Below are positions 1-14,600 of a stretch of DNA of 64,000 bases, in pieces (position 1 is the stretch's first letter; each line of letters starts with the position of its first letter). The position numbers and the translations under genes are program-made. The stretch is from Aphrocallistes beatrix. Lineage: Eukaryota; Porifera; Hexactinellida; Sceptrulophora; Aphrocallistidae. The notes beneath the pieces were generated by a model. The model saw only the letters and a list, made by a program, of their open reading frames with translations, was not told the DNA's origin and ran no database searches. The stretch is from NCBI GenBank assembly GCA_963281255.1, contig OY725488.1, forward strand, positions 8,405,524 to 8,469,523. Reading direction: 5' to 3'.

Positions 1-3000
1 TTGCGTTACATATTCTATATTTGGTTGAAAGGTTTAATGAACGCTTCTTTACCTTTCCATTCCAAAATATTACTTTCCTTTTTTACATTTGAAAAAGAAC
101 TAATTCAACCACATTCTACTGAATTTTTCATTCTTCTATTTCAAGGAGTGAATAACGATTTTATTCTTTCTCTTATCAATTCTCGATGTGATGCATTCTC
201 TGATTATATATCTGAGATTAAATCACGTCCGTACTTACTCCATCATGCTATGCAGGGTATTTCTAGTAAGGATTTCTCTCAATTAGTTAAGTTTCTTCCT
301 CTCTATCATTTCCTGTTTGATTCAAAAGAGAATTTCAGCATTGCTCAGTCTAATAATGCATTCCTTGATAATGCTTATTGGGGTCTCCCATCTAATGTGA
401 AATTTCAATATTATGACGATGTAGATATATCAGTTATTAGAGATGCAATGTCCATTTTCCACACTACAGATCCTCTCCTACCTTATTCTATTATCCTCCT
501 CGCTCTAAGATCTGACATATTCCTAGATCTTTTAGAGATCCGTTCGATTCCATATCTGCCCTTTTTCAGCGTTTTACTCTATCGTGTCAAAACATGGTCA
601 TTGATACAACAAGACTGTGAACTCCGTGAACTTGTATTCACCACTTTTCTTGAAAAATCTGAACAAACTCCAGGTTTAATGAATGAAGATCACATCTGTC
701 AAGCGTGTGATGTTATTTTCAGAATGCTAGATGTTATTAAGGATAGTCCAGTCACACTTCTTGATAAACTTAATTTAGAACAAGCAAAAAGTATATTACA
801 TGTGTTAGCTAAACTTCTGGAATTATTTATTGAAAAGCATCCTACCATTTTACCTTTACAGTACTTTCATCGTGCCGAATCGATTATTATAAGTCTGAAG
901 ACTGCTCCAGTTCTTCTCACGACGATAAGAAGCTGTCTCTGTGAAGATGTTTTACAATCAAACTTTCAATCTGAATGCACACTTTTCGAAGAAATTACGA
1001 ATGTCTGGGATGCTCTGTGTTGCATACCATTCCCACTGGGGTACGACTGGACTTCTGAAGTTTGCAAACATTTAAGTAAACGGTTATCTGAACAAACTCT
1101 TGAGAGTATTTTAATTACTTTTGTTGAGATATGTAATCACTATAACAAGTTGAACATTAATGATTCAATTATGAGCTGTTTCCGTAATGAAATATTAGGG
1201 AAATTAAGGATGTCAGAAATAACTAAGAAAGATCAACAAACAACTGTTGAGCATATTGTTCAAGTTTCTAAAGAACAGTTCAATTTAGTCGCCGATATTA
1301 TTGCAGCTATTTTAGCTTCTAACTCAAGCAAACTTAATGAGAATCCTGTGAATCATATTCTTACTCTTCCTTGGTGGTCCCGTTTAGTCAAGTTTTGTAA
1401 ACCGGATGAATTTACGCAATCACATCCTGATGCAGAAAATATAATGGAATTGGTTAGGAGTACCTTTTCCAATCTTTCTTTACAATATCACATCCTGACA
1501 ATAAAAACAAAAGACTTAACTCTAATTATTGATAACCAGGATAATTATTTTTCAATGTTACAATCAATGCCTGAAGGAGATCCTCGCATCCTTAAACAGT
1601 TGGATAGAGTTATCTTTAACAATTCTATACAACACCGTAAAATGCTTAGGGATGCTTTCGGAGAGTTTCGTGCACTCATGCACGATTTAAAGAAATTGTT
1701 AGATTCCACAAACTCCCAGATTCGTTCTCAAGAACTCTCGCAGTTTTTAGATTTTGATTTTGAGAACTCTTCAATCTCTACTCTCTCTCGTATCTCTGAA
1801 GATGAGAAGATATGTATAATGCCAGATTGGGAACATTCAGAAATTATAAATAATTCTATGTTTAATTTAATGCTCAGAACTTTGCAAGATCTTCTCAAAT
1901 CTCAGTATTTTTTATCCACATTTAAACAAAAGGTGGAGAGTTTAGAAGAATTTCGAAAAAGTATAAAGGAATTGTATATTCTTTGCATTGGAGCGGTTGG
2001 TACTATTCGAAACACAATAAGAGATCTTTTTGAAATGAAAATTCTCATTTCAACAGTATACACACACTTTTACATTGATACTGCTATAGATTCTGATTTA
2101 TTTGAAAGAGAAATAGACCATCTCGTGTCTGCTATTGAAATATTATATCAGCAACCTTGTTATAATAAAGAGAATAAAGCTGAGATTGTGAGAAGGGTGA
2201 AGCTTTGTTTTAAACTTAAGCAACGGCAGAAGTTTACTGAAACTATTCTTGAGGTGAAAGACAAGTTCTGTATTGAAGGTAATTTTGATAGCATTTATGT
2301 CTTAAATGCATTAAGTGATGAAAAAAAGGACCTACAATCACTTACACAGGAAATGTTTGATATTTCAAACCAACTATTTGAGTTTACCGATTTACATCAG
2401 CGAATTCTGAATAGCATTCTAATTTGCGTCGACCTTTTCTTATGGACAAGTAGAATACTGAAAAACGAAACTGATCTAGATAACCTCAGGGAATTAGCAC
2501 TAAATTCGATCGATGGTTCTTCTTTTGAAGTTAATAGTATATCTTCCTTCTACACCTTATGCCGGCTCTATAGCCCCTTTATCTACGGATTTAACCAAGA
2601 AATTGACCAAGAAAGTTTCCTGAACAAACTATCTGCAGTCCATTGCAATATTGAGTCACATATTAGGTCACATAGAGACGTTCGATATAAACTACCAGAA
2701 ATTTATAAAGACTGTGCATCAGAGGCAAATATTGAATTCTGGAAAACTCTCGAATTAAAACACACTTCAACCGGCGGTAACACAATATCTTCACTCAATC
2801 AAATAATGTCAGAGGGTATGCTTGTATTAAATGTTAAAGAATCATCCTGCACTATTGAAGATATCATATCTGTACAAATTACTCAAAATTACAAAATCAA
2901 AATCTACTCTCTAAATGAACTGAAGGAAATGCAGAGTGAAACTGTTCTGATTTCTTCTGAAATGCATCAAGATTCAGTTGGTGCGAGGTTCCAACATTTG

Positions 3001-6000
3001 TTAAAACTCATTATTAGTCTTTCTGAAATCGTTCTGAAGTTCCATAAATCTAGAAATGTGCTGTTTCGAAACAAAATTCTAGTTTACTCTTGTGATTCAA
3101 CTGATATTTTGTCAGAAGATATTAGTTTCTTGGAAGGAAAATGCAGGATTTGGAATGACACACTTGAACAAGCACGCCAAAAGTCTAATTATCTGAACTT
3201 TTTTACTTCTTCACAGATTCTAACAATTCAGATAGAATTGGAGAGGTTAGAGAGATTTCCTTCCAAAGTAATAGAAAAGCAAGCGTTTTATTTATTAACT
3301 ATCATATCAGAAGATTTAAGCGAGGAAGAAGTTCGTAGTGCATTCAACAGAGTCGAGAGAAGATCTTCATCATCTGTCTCCAGTTCGATTAGTAGCATCA
3401 GTTCAGTTACATCTGACGAAAGGAACTCATCCAGAAGAATGTCTATGCAATCCAGCTTAGACACTTCATACATACATGTACCAACAACAGAACCTACTAA
3501 TGATACACAATTTCATGACTCATTATCCTTCATGGTTTCTCCACAGACTGAATATGAATTAGATGAGACCCTTATAACCGATACATTTGAATCACAACTG
3601 ATTGAAATGTATCAAAATCAACCTGAATATATTTGTTTGAATAAATTGGAGAAGATTTTCAGAATTTTAAGTCCAAAAAAGAATCAAGAGAAACGGAACT
3701 TTTCCTTAACATCAGGTGAACCCAATCTTATTTTTGTTCCGAATCATCTCATTATGGATTCCATCTTATCTCTCTATTACCCTTCAAATCAACTCCCATA
3801 TCCCCACGAAGTTCTCATCTGTTCTGAAAAGACTACTCTAGAGGAAATAGAAATATTCTGGAGAAGATCTCTCAACAATGCTTCTAATGCTTTTATTTTC
3901 TGTTTAGCTTCAATTGAGAAGTTGAACTATGATGTTGCAGTGAAGAGTGTATCTTCTCTTAAAGGTTTTCTCAACTCTGCAAGTTCTAATGAATCAGAAT
4001 TTCGATTAGTGTTGATATGCTCTGAAGAACACAAACATTCTAGTTACATGGCATCAGCTCTTGTCAGATATGAACGGATCTTTTCAGTAATTCAAAGCTT
4101 AGAAAATCTCAAATCTTTTGTTTTTCATAACATTTCCGCTTCCACCGATTGTTCATCGAAAAAAAGCGAACATTTCCCAATGGAATCAGTTATGACTGAT
4201 GAATGTTATGTAAGAATTGTGTCATCTGAATCACAAGGAAATGGAAAATCCCTTGTGATAACGCGATGGGTTGAAGCTTTAGAAAAATTATCAAAATCTG
4301 AGGATCCCCATGTAACTCCTTGTACGATCGTATCTCTCTATGAGAGTAAAGGTTGTGAAGATAAAGTTACTGACAAACTCCTCGCTTCACCAGTATCAGC
4401 AGGTGAATACGGACGAATTTATCATTTTGATATTATTTGTTCATCAGATAAACAGCTTCTCTCATTTCTATTCAAGTTGCTCATTATGAGGACAATTTGT
4501 GACAGTTCAGGTCGTATTTATCGCTGTAGCAAGAATAACTACTATGTCATTGAAGCTAACATGTCTACACTCACTCCAGAACTGATGCATTTCTTTCATT
4601 TATTTCCTGTTTGGAATTGTTTGGGACCAAATGAAGTGTTAAGATCTGAAAAAGGAAGAAAACGCTCGATAATCGAGGAAATAAGTTTGTGCGACCCAAG
4701 TGAATTTCAATCTGAAGCATTCCAAAGGGTTTTTGCGTATCTAACCAAATTAGAGTCTCGAGCGAACATAGATGGATACATATATACGAATTATCCAAAT
4801 CAAAAATACGAAAATCGATTAGATATTCTTCTGAAATACTATGGTCAAGATAATCCATCTTGGAGTGAGATAAAACATTTTATTTCATTTTTGAATAAAC
4901 AGCTGATTGCTTGTGAAGGAAATATTTATTGTCAATCTGTCAGATTCAATAAGAATTGGAGTGGATTTAAGAAATTTTTAGTGGACTGTATGGTTCTGAT
5001 GTCAAAAGATTTCACAACTCCCTCACTCAGGAATTCATTACAGTCTCCGCCTCCAGATGCAGTTGCTGGATATGGCATAGACGAGAATAGGAAGTGGGGA
5101 CAGAAAAACAATCCTAACATTTTCATGAATGAAGACCTTCAGTCAATGACTTTCTTTGGAATATCAATCTCTCAAGATCTAAGTAAGTTGGATGGTTTTG
5201 ATTCAAACCGAGTAATTGCCGAGAAAGTTATTCCTAAACCGCTTTACAATCTACTCAAGAAGAATGAAGTTGATTTGGAAGAAGATTTTCACAATTGGGA
5301 TCGCCATAAGATGCTTTCAATATTAGTGAATGTGCTGGGTGTTCCATCTAACTCCTCAGATGCTCCTCCTGATCCAGATCCTAATTATGTACTGACTGTT
5401 GACAATGTTAAGAAAATACTGGCCATTCATATGCGCTTTCGTTCTAACATTCCTGTTATCTTAATGGGAGACACGGGATGTGGTAAAACGCGGTTAATTC
5501 AATTCATGTGTAAACTTCAAGCGAGGAATCCTGATCTACACAACTTAGTTATTCTCAAGGTACATGGTGAAATCACAGAAAATGATATCAAAGATTCTTA
5601 CAGAAATGCATTAGAATTAGCTGAACGGAATTCTTCAAACAATATCGATACCATTCTTTTCTTCGATGAAGCAAACACAAGCTACTCGATTGGATTGATA
5701 AAAGAGATTCTTTGTGATAGAAGAGTTGATGGAGAGTCCATTCCAAATCGTTTACGATTACAGTTCGTAGTGGCTTGCAATCCTTATCAGAGACACTCAG
5801 ACAAGATGTTAACCAAGCTCACTTCTGCTGGTCTCGGAATGCTAGCTTCCAATGATCAGGTGAGAGAACACTTCATGGATATCCCTCTGAGGGAGCTGGT
5901 ATACAGGGTGCTTCCTCTCCCGAACAGCCTTCTGCCTCTGGTGTGGGATTTTGGAAACCTCACTCCTGAAAGTGAAAAATCTTACATCTACAACATTGTT

Positions 6001-8685
6001 GATGCAAAATTGAAACATGATACTTCTAAACAACTAGTATCATATAGTAGAGTTATTTCAGAGACGTTATATCACTCCCAAATGTATATGAGAAAGAGGA
6101 GAGATGAATGTTCCTTCGTTAGTTTGCGAGATGTTAAGAGAACTGTTCGTGTTATGTTGTGGTTCTACCAATGGCTTCCAAATCTTCAGATCTCTAATAT
6201 GACACTTGACCTAATGACGTACAGTCTCATCTTAGCTTTAGCTGTGTGCTATCGAGCTAAATTGAGAGAGAGGAAGGAATTCGATGAATACGTCATATAT
6301 AATGTTGTACATCTTCGAAAACAGATAAACGAAATTAATATTATAGCCAGAGAAGTAGAAAAGTTTCAAGATGTTGTAGTCAGCATGATGAATATTGGAG
6401 AACACATTGCTATAAATAGAGCACTGAAGGAGAACTTATTCATGATGTTCGTGTGCATTCAGTTGAAAATTCCTTTGTTCATCATTGGTAAGCCTGGAAC
6501 GTCCAAGTCGTTAGCCAAGTATATCATCAGTCATTCGATGAATGGTGATCTCAACATTCACGGGAAGAAGGTTGCTGGTATTCAGTTCACACAATGTTAC
6601 ATGCAATCTTACCAATGCAGTCAGCTGACTACTTCAGAAGAGATCAGGTCTCTATTCAGGAAGTGTGAGACTATTCTACCCGAGAATGATCCTTCTTGTG
6701 TGGCATGTGTCGTGTTAGATGAAGTGGGACTAGCAGAAGATTCCCCAAACTTACCTCTGAAGATCCTGCACTCCCTCCTTGAAGATGGAATGGATTCAGA
6801 GGGTCAGGGACCAGGTGTCGCCTTTATCGGTCTTTCAAATTGGGCGCTCGATCCCGCCAAGATGAATCGGGGCATCATGCTGCATCTGGAAGATCCAACT
6901 GCTGAAGAATTAGTTAACACTGCACACTCCATTATCAAACCTTGTGGAGAGAAACATGACAATTATTCACAGACACTCAGTCCTTACATTAAGAGTTTGG
7001 CTGAGGGATATTTGAGATTAGTAAAATTGCAATCATTGAAGAATAGACATTCAAAAAATTATTTTGGACGCCGTGATTTCTATCATCTCATTAAGATGTT
7101 ATACTTCCTCTCTAAAGAGTTTAATGTACTTAACGAACGGATTATAATTTATGCTATTAAAAAGAATTTCAGTGGAATTACTGACATTGATGTAATCGAG
7201 ATATTCAATCAATACCTGAATATTCCAGATTCTGAAGATGATATTGGACCTTTATCTGATCCTTTATCCTTAATTACTTCTTCTTTAGAGTCCAAATCTC
7301 ATGAAGATCCATACTTGAGATCTAGGTACCTTCTCCTCTTGACAGATGATTACGTAGCACTGGACATCTTGTTTAACTCGCATATTCTGAATGAAGACAC
7401 TAAAGTGATGTTTGGGAGCAGCTTTCCTCTTGACCAGGAGTACTTCAGCATATGTCACAATCTGAACAGGATCAAGATATTCATGGAGACAGGGAAGACA
7501 GTGGTTCTGACGAATCTATCCAATGTCTATGAAAGCCTTTATGAGATGCTTAACCAGTTTTACGTGGAATTGTTCGGGAGGAGTTGGGTGGATATCGGGA
7601 TTGGATCTCGTCGCATTAAGTGTGCAGTGCACCCTGACTTTCGACTGATAGTGATCGCTGACAAAAGCACAGTTTTCGAGAAGTTCCCTCCTCCTTTAAT
7701 CAACAGACTGGAAAAGCATATCTTGACCATTTCTACCATAATTGAGGACGATGTAGTGATGACTAATATCGTTTCCAAACTAACGGAATGGCTCCAGCGT
7801 TTCAATACAATTCACATTAATATACCTAATGACACACTTCCTTTTATGGTCTACTCTACAATTAATAAGTTAGGGTTGAAAGGAAGAGAGTGGGAATGCG
7901 AAGAACATATTTTGAAGTTTGCAATATTTGAGCTTCTGAAGATACTCACTCCCAATTCCATTCTTCGATTATCAAAGTCAAATCTAACTAGTGAAGCAAC
8001 TGATATTTATCAGAATTACTGTAAGATTAAACTTTATAGTCTCGTCGACTATTTGCAAGAAATACCAAATATCAAAAAATATCTCATCGAGCAATATCGT
8101 AGTAGTTCTAAAAAAAAAAGTGTTGAAATGAATCCTGTCTTTCATTCAGACTTGAACTACAATACAAGCGAAGATATTCCATTTCTATCGTTTGTCACGA
8201 CTCACTCAATCCTTCTTACAGAAACTGACATCTCAGAAATTGCGAGCAATCTAACCGCACATTTTGAAATGAAGCCCAATATCTCCCTTATGAATCTATC
8301 TCAGTTCCGAGCAGAGAAAGAATTTATGTTTTCCATCAACCAGAATATCTCAATTAAATTGAATGAGAATGAGAAGAAGATCATCATAATTCAGTGTGAA
8401 GAAAATAGTAAAAATTCGCACCTTATTTCGTGTGCTAAATATAGATTGGTTGAAATTATTAATGAGAATAATTCTCATTTGAATTCAAACTTTTATTTTA
8501 TCCTGATCATCAAACTGGTACTGACAGAACCTGGTTCTGGCTGTTCTAGTTTCTGTGGTGAGCCTTGGGACAGTGTGTATATTGATGAACTCAGAAAATC
8601 TTATCATTATCTACTTCCTCCATTTGATCAAATCACTCAACTCTCTGTTGCTCAAATATTCAATTATCATTATCAAGATATACCG
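1..8685 (+). CDS. RNF213-like: Gene 1 exon 1 (partial): stalk and AAA+ ring
   Basis: Open throughout (2895 codons) and cut by the window edge. Starts at the residue matching gene 2 codon 302, so zinc ribbon and CBM20-like parts are outside. Visible residues 1 to about 1100 are the helical stalk; a Ser-rich linker lies at 1121-1150; AAA2 P-loop G1413-NGK1416-S; AAA3 P-loop G1823-DTGCGK1829 and Walker B FFD1889-E1890; AAA4 P-loop G2163-KPGTSK2169 and Walker B LD2240-E2241; then the RNF213 signature NWALDPAKMNRGI and the IDELRKS end of the ring. The frame continues to a stop at 8709, but a donor at 8686 (CCG|GTTTGT) joins in phase 0 to exon 2, as at the same place in gene 2. Confidence 0.92.
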
Positions 8686-11600
8686 GTTTGTTCTCCTGTT
8701 GTAATCTGATAATTTATTTATTCATTGATAACGATTTAATTTAATTAATAGAACCTGACATCTATCTCTTCACATGGAGACAAGTATTACTTTAAGAAGC
8801 GGAGATTGCTCCGTTGCGTGCAGAAAGCTGTCTCCAGATTATTTGACCCTTCTGAAAAGACGAATGACAGATTTTCAAAAAGAATTTCTAGACTCGCACA
8901 GTTTCTATCACATCCAGGTAATACCTATTTTAGATGTCCGTGTAAAATATGATCAATCTTTTCTGAATTAAAATAAGCATTTACGCTATCATAACTGTTG
9001 ACTTGACTGACTTCTGCTCTGGAGTTCCTATTATGTATATTGCCTTAGCCAATTTAACATCCATTAACTGAAAATGTGAAGTTTATTCTCACCTTTTAGT
9101 TATTATTAGTGCATTAAGTAAACGCTTCTCAAAATTAGGAGCGCGCTCCCCTCTAACATAATGGTAGTTTATAATAGTACATGCTTTCGATGACTTCTGG
9201 CATTCTATACATTCATACACTAAGTACAAATGTCGTGAGTTAGCGTTACTTTAACAAGTTCTTTGTAATAGACTTCAGATCAGTATGCTAATAATTATAG
9301 ACGTATTGTACGTCTTGGTCTACTAAGACGTACTGGTGTATGGTTCTTCTTGTGAAGTAGCGAATTATTATCCTCAGGATCTGTGTGCGATTCATCAGTC
9401 CTGATTGGGGTACTTGTTTCATTCAGAACAAATTCCACATTTTCCGAGTAGCCTCCTATTGCTGATGTATTCTCGAGCTTGCACCGGTCCAGGTGAACAC
9501 TTCTGAGCTAGATCTCCCTGTATCAATAGATACGTTGGAACCTCTAGCAGAGGTTACAGGGTAAGGTCCCTGAAAGCGTGGATCTAAACTGTCATTCTTA
9601 GCGTCGTTGCGTAAGTATATCTTGTCACTTATCTCGACCTTAGTGCACTTTCTTCCCTTGTTTGCAAATTCAGACATTGAAAGACGGTATTTCTCCAGAT
9701 TCTGTCTTGCAGTCTTATCTGTTTCGGTGATAGAGTGTGAGAGTTCGTCACACCAGGTCTGTGGGTCTGGAGTTTCCGAGTTGGGGACGCTAAGATGCAT
9801 TGTGGGTAGACGTCTGGGGTCAACACCAAACATAATACGGAAAGGCGTGAGCCCAGTTCCTGCGTTGGGCATCGTATTCAGCTGTATGCATGTTAGGCCA
9901 GCTCTCTTTTTCAAGCTTTCTTTCTGCTGGCATACACCTCATAGTCTGCTTTGTCGGTCGTCTGGATGCCCCGCTCTGCCTGTCCATCTCCTTGGGGATG
10001 GTACGGTGATGATCTACGTTTCTCTATGCCCCAACTATGAAGAGCATTTCTCACTTCAGCCCCATCTACATTGGGATCCTGGTCGCTGAGAAATATTTCG
10101 GGTGGGCCATGGCGCATTATCCAAGATACCTCCAATGCCTTAACGATTGATCGAGAAGTTAGTGTTTAGAATGCTAGGAATTATAAAGAATTAAGAAATT
10201 TATATATAATTTATGCTCACGTATGTAAATCGAGGAATAAAGTTCAATGAAATTATTGTGCATCTTAGCTTTCAATATTTCGTCAATTCGAGGTTCCGTC
10301 TTTGTGAAACTACGCAGAGGTCAGGTTCTACGCTTAAACGGGCTTAAAATCCGTTTTTAATATGTATAGAATAAATTTCCAAAGAGTAATTTTGCTTGCG
10401 CTTCGCTGCTAAAGTTTATGGTCAGGAAGACCAAGTTACTATACTATTTTCTAAATGTTCAGCGTCTGATCGATGAAGCATATTAACGAATTGATATACT
10501 TATCTAGAACTAGCTGGCCTAACGTGCGATAAGATTTCCAATCTCTTGAGTCAGATCACCTCTACAAAGTACAGTTCAGAATGGGCCTACATTAAAGCTC
10601 TAGAACCTGACTGCTCCACCTGCTGTGTTAATTTCATGAAGACTTTGTCTTTATATATTGATGATCTCATCGTACCACTGCTGGGAGGTATCTTGGCTAT
10701 CCTTGACACTCACAGCAATTTGGATTTACCATTTCAAAAAGAAGAAAATATTAAAGAACTCTGGGAAATGTTTTATCGAGATGAGAATATAATCAATTTG
10801 AGTTATTTGATTACAGAGCGAGCTTTGAGTTCTCCTTACTCAATTCTAAATCACTCTAAAAAGCTAAAAATAGAGAAGAATTGCTTTCCTTTTTTTCAGA
10901 ATATCTATCAGCAGGTTAACCATCTTTTTCATCGAATGTGTACAAATATCGGTAAGTTGATTCTTTTCCTAAAAGTTTCATATTTGTCAAAAGCCCCTGA
11001 CAGAAGGGATGGGAGTATGCCTTGGTTCGAGCAGCCTAGGTTTCTAGAGATAAATAAGCAACCCCTAGGAACCCATTCTTCCGATTGACATTCTTACTTT
11101 GTAGCTAAGTTGACTAATTCATGAATTATCAATGAATTACTCAAAATTTGAAACTAAAATAATGAAAAAAATATTTGATATTTCGCTTAGGGACTGAGCA
11201 ATGTTAGAGGTATATAACATGTGCAACCTTTTAACCACTTTTGGGCATAGAATATGCACTAATGTTTGATATTTTGAATAATTCATTAATTGAATAATTC
11301 ATAATTCTTCATCATATTTCAATGAATTAGTCAACTTAGCTTTGTAGATATTGCATTATGAACCTTCGAGACAGTGGCGGTGCTAGCATGGAGCTAGATG
11401 AGACACTGGCCCCATCACTTTTTTTGCCCCATCAGTTGATGGAGCTGAAAAGCTCACGTCTAAGACTGAAATGATTACTTAAGTGTTATAAACTAGAAGC
11501 TTAAGAATTAATATCAAACTGCTTTGTGCATTTTATAATTCTCTAGTTTCAAGTACTATCCATCCAGTTTCTCAGAATTTTTCCGATAGGTAATATTTTA

Positions 11601-14600
11601 TACCTCCCTCGATTGTGACTATCATAGCCTATTAATTTGTAATCGCAATCGGATGGGGCGTAGATGTGCTCAATGTTTAACAATATCTATTAAATAACCT
11701 CCATTGATTTGATTTACTAATAATGTCTCTATCTTCAAATGATCTATTTGATAAAATTTGGGATACTGCGAGCATGCTCATATACTACACGAGATACCAC
11801 AGCCACTGGAAGAACGTCATCGAAGATGTAGAGATGATGCTATCAATCCAAAAATGTGGATCAAATCGGATTATGAAGGAATATTATTCCAGTAATCACA
11901 TATTTTATTTCTATAACTTAACAGACATTTTAGTAGGACACGGTTCCTACATCTACAGATTTTCTAAGATCCAAATAATCATTGATTATTTGGATTGCCC
12001 GTTTTTAATGAATTTTGTCTGATTCAGTTGCCCTTTGTAAATTTTGGAGGTTAGATATGAAAAGCTTATACTGAAAATTTTAGCTCGAAATTTTAGGATT
12101 TGACCCCTGCACATTTCGCTCGAAATTTTCTACATTGCAAAGTACGGACAAAAGTCCCCTTTTTAGTAAATCCTAGTAAATGATGACAGTGTTAATATGT
12201 GCATATAAGTGTAGCGGGGCAACACAAGTGGTCACTTGATAGGATAAATACGAAATATTAGATTGGAATGTTGCTACATTCCTGTGTTGTCAGGGAAAAT
12301 TTTGTTCAAATATAGTCATGTGACCCCTCGGATTTCCACAATTTTTATGCTGAGTACGAATATAAATTACTCCTAAAATAGACGCCCTAACCTCAATTCT
12401 AGGATGGCTTTTCTTTAGAAAATAATGAATTCAGAAGTACTAACATCAATTTATCTAATAGTAGATCACTTTATACATTTATATTCGTACTCAGCATAAA
12501 AATCGTGGAAGATTGAGGGGTCACATGACATATTTGAAGAAAAGACTTCCTTGACAACACAGGAATGTAACAACATTCCAATCTCATGTTTCGTATTTAC
12601 CCTATCGAGTGATCACTTGTGTTGGAGGTAATCAACTTTATTGAGCCGCACAAAGTTGTACAAGACATACCAGATTACCTGGACCATCCCTGTTATACCA
12701 CTGCTGAATGTGAACGTTCATTCTCCTGCATGAAACGTGTTAAGACGCATCTTCGGAGTACAATGAAAGACGATATATGAGAGACCTTGCAACTTTGTCT
12801 ACTATCAATAGGGAACGTACGTTGAAAATTGATATGGATGAGATAGTTGATCGATTCGAAAAGACTCGAATCACAGGATACTATTGAGTTGATTGGTAAC
12901 TTTTTGTTGCTGAAAGTATGGGCGCAATGTTTTTTATTTGGTTTTTTTTGTGCAAAGTTGATTGAGGAACTGGGAGGTGCTAGAAATGTGAAATTTGGCA
13001 CACAGGTAAACAATAATGAGTCTAGAATAAGTCTATTTCATATACACCAAGCATAGGCGTCGGAAATGGACCCGCTGGCCCTTTGGGCCGCCCGGCCCAA
13101 AGACTCCGGGGTCGGCCCAATCGATTCCGGGGCCGCTACATCCACTGTATAAATAAATATCACACTTACAATTCACTAACATAACTAAAACTCTATAGAA
13201 ATCGACTATCCTTTCTGCTTTCTCCGGTCATCTGTCATAATGTTAGTTGCTATGTTTTAGTGGATACAGTAATTAAACTGCATACTACACGGTTCTAGGA
13301 CTTTGGGAATGTATTAGGTAAGCTTGTACCTAGCCAGCTAGGCCCTTTGGACCTATTCGGCCCATAACCGACGATGCCGGGTAGAGCCAGGTAAAGCCGG
13401 GCAGCCCCTTAGGGCCGCCCGGCCCATGCCGGGTAGCCGGGTGGGTCCGACGCCTATGACACCAAGGATGGACTAGTATACGTAGTTAGGGGATTTCACA
13501 CTGAACCAGTTTTTTCCTAGGCACGATATATCTTAAATGTATTACCAGCATACATAAACCACATATCAGAGTACACGAATCCGTAATCCAAATGTTCATC
13601 GTCCAATTAGTGATTAGTGAAAATAATAACAAAATAAATGAAAAGACAAAATTGATACAAAGTCTAACAAATCTAATTATGAAATTAGCGAAATATCTCA
13701 CGAAATCAATAAATGAAAGCAGAATCAGGGTATTATACAGCACTCCAGAGATACGCTCCTAATCTCAAATCCCTAAATATTTATACGCCTAAATCGATAA
13801 ATAACATCATAATGTACAGTAAATTGGGTATTATTCTGGATTTTCACGCTCCTAAACACTTTGAAGATAAAAATCATACGCCTAAAGGAGCGTCTCGCGC
13901 TCCTAGATAATCCCTTGAGCAGAATACTTATATTCGGTTGGCAATCGTTCATTTTCATCCTTGATAGATAAACAATAGTGATCGAATTCTCGAACATTTT
14001 GAGTTTTGAGTTGAGAAAATTATGTCTTTGCTACTTACCACCACTCGAGTGCAAAAAATAATCCGATAGAACGAACATATACTAATCGAAAAGTGATCAT
14101 CCAAGGTTACTAAAAAGAACTGAAATTTAATTGCCTTTTGAGATATATAGTTGAGTCTGAAACTTATTTAATGCTCGACCAATTGCTTGCAAAGAAGTTG
14201 GATTTATCTAAAAACTAATGTAAATCGAACAATTTAATCATATCAAATCTTTTCATTAATTATTTGTCTTTTCACTAATTTTGTTAGACTTTCCAAAAAT
14301 GATTCATTAATTTTGAGAGTTTTCACTAAGTTTGGTAGTCTTTTCACTAATTTTGGTAGGCGTGATTTGTTAGTGCAATAATTAGAACCTTATAAATTAT
14401 ATGGGTATTCTCACGGGAATAATTCGTTCCTATTCCAATTCTATTCCATTCCCATCCCATCATGGGTTTGGGAATTCCGATTTCCACGGCAACCCTGGTT
14501 TGACCCTTAATGCTTGTTGCCTCTTTAGGAATTAATGAGACCTTTGAGAAGTTTGAAGATAGTTTCAATCAATCATCAATCGGTAGAGCAGTGTCTACAG

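Noticed and set aside
4571-4858. Minus-strand frames inside the giant exons (also 41575-41862, 7560-7805, 44555-44800)
   Set aside because: Antisense shadows conserved only because the sense exon is conserved.
8686-8709. Stop codon at 8709 (and 45710 in gene 2) as the true C-terminus
   Set aside because: Both copies have the same donor CCG|GT just before it, and exon 2 joins in phase 0 with clear RNF213 continuity for another 1600 codons.
13080-13450. CpG island or promoter inside gene 1
   Set aside because: The GC-rich stretch is bounded by 13-base inverted repeats and is better explained as a transposable element.
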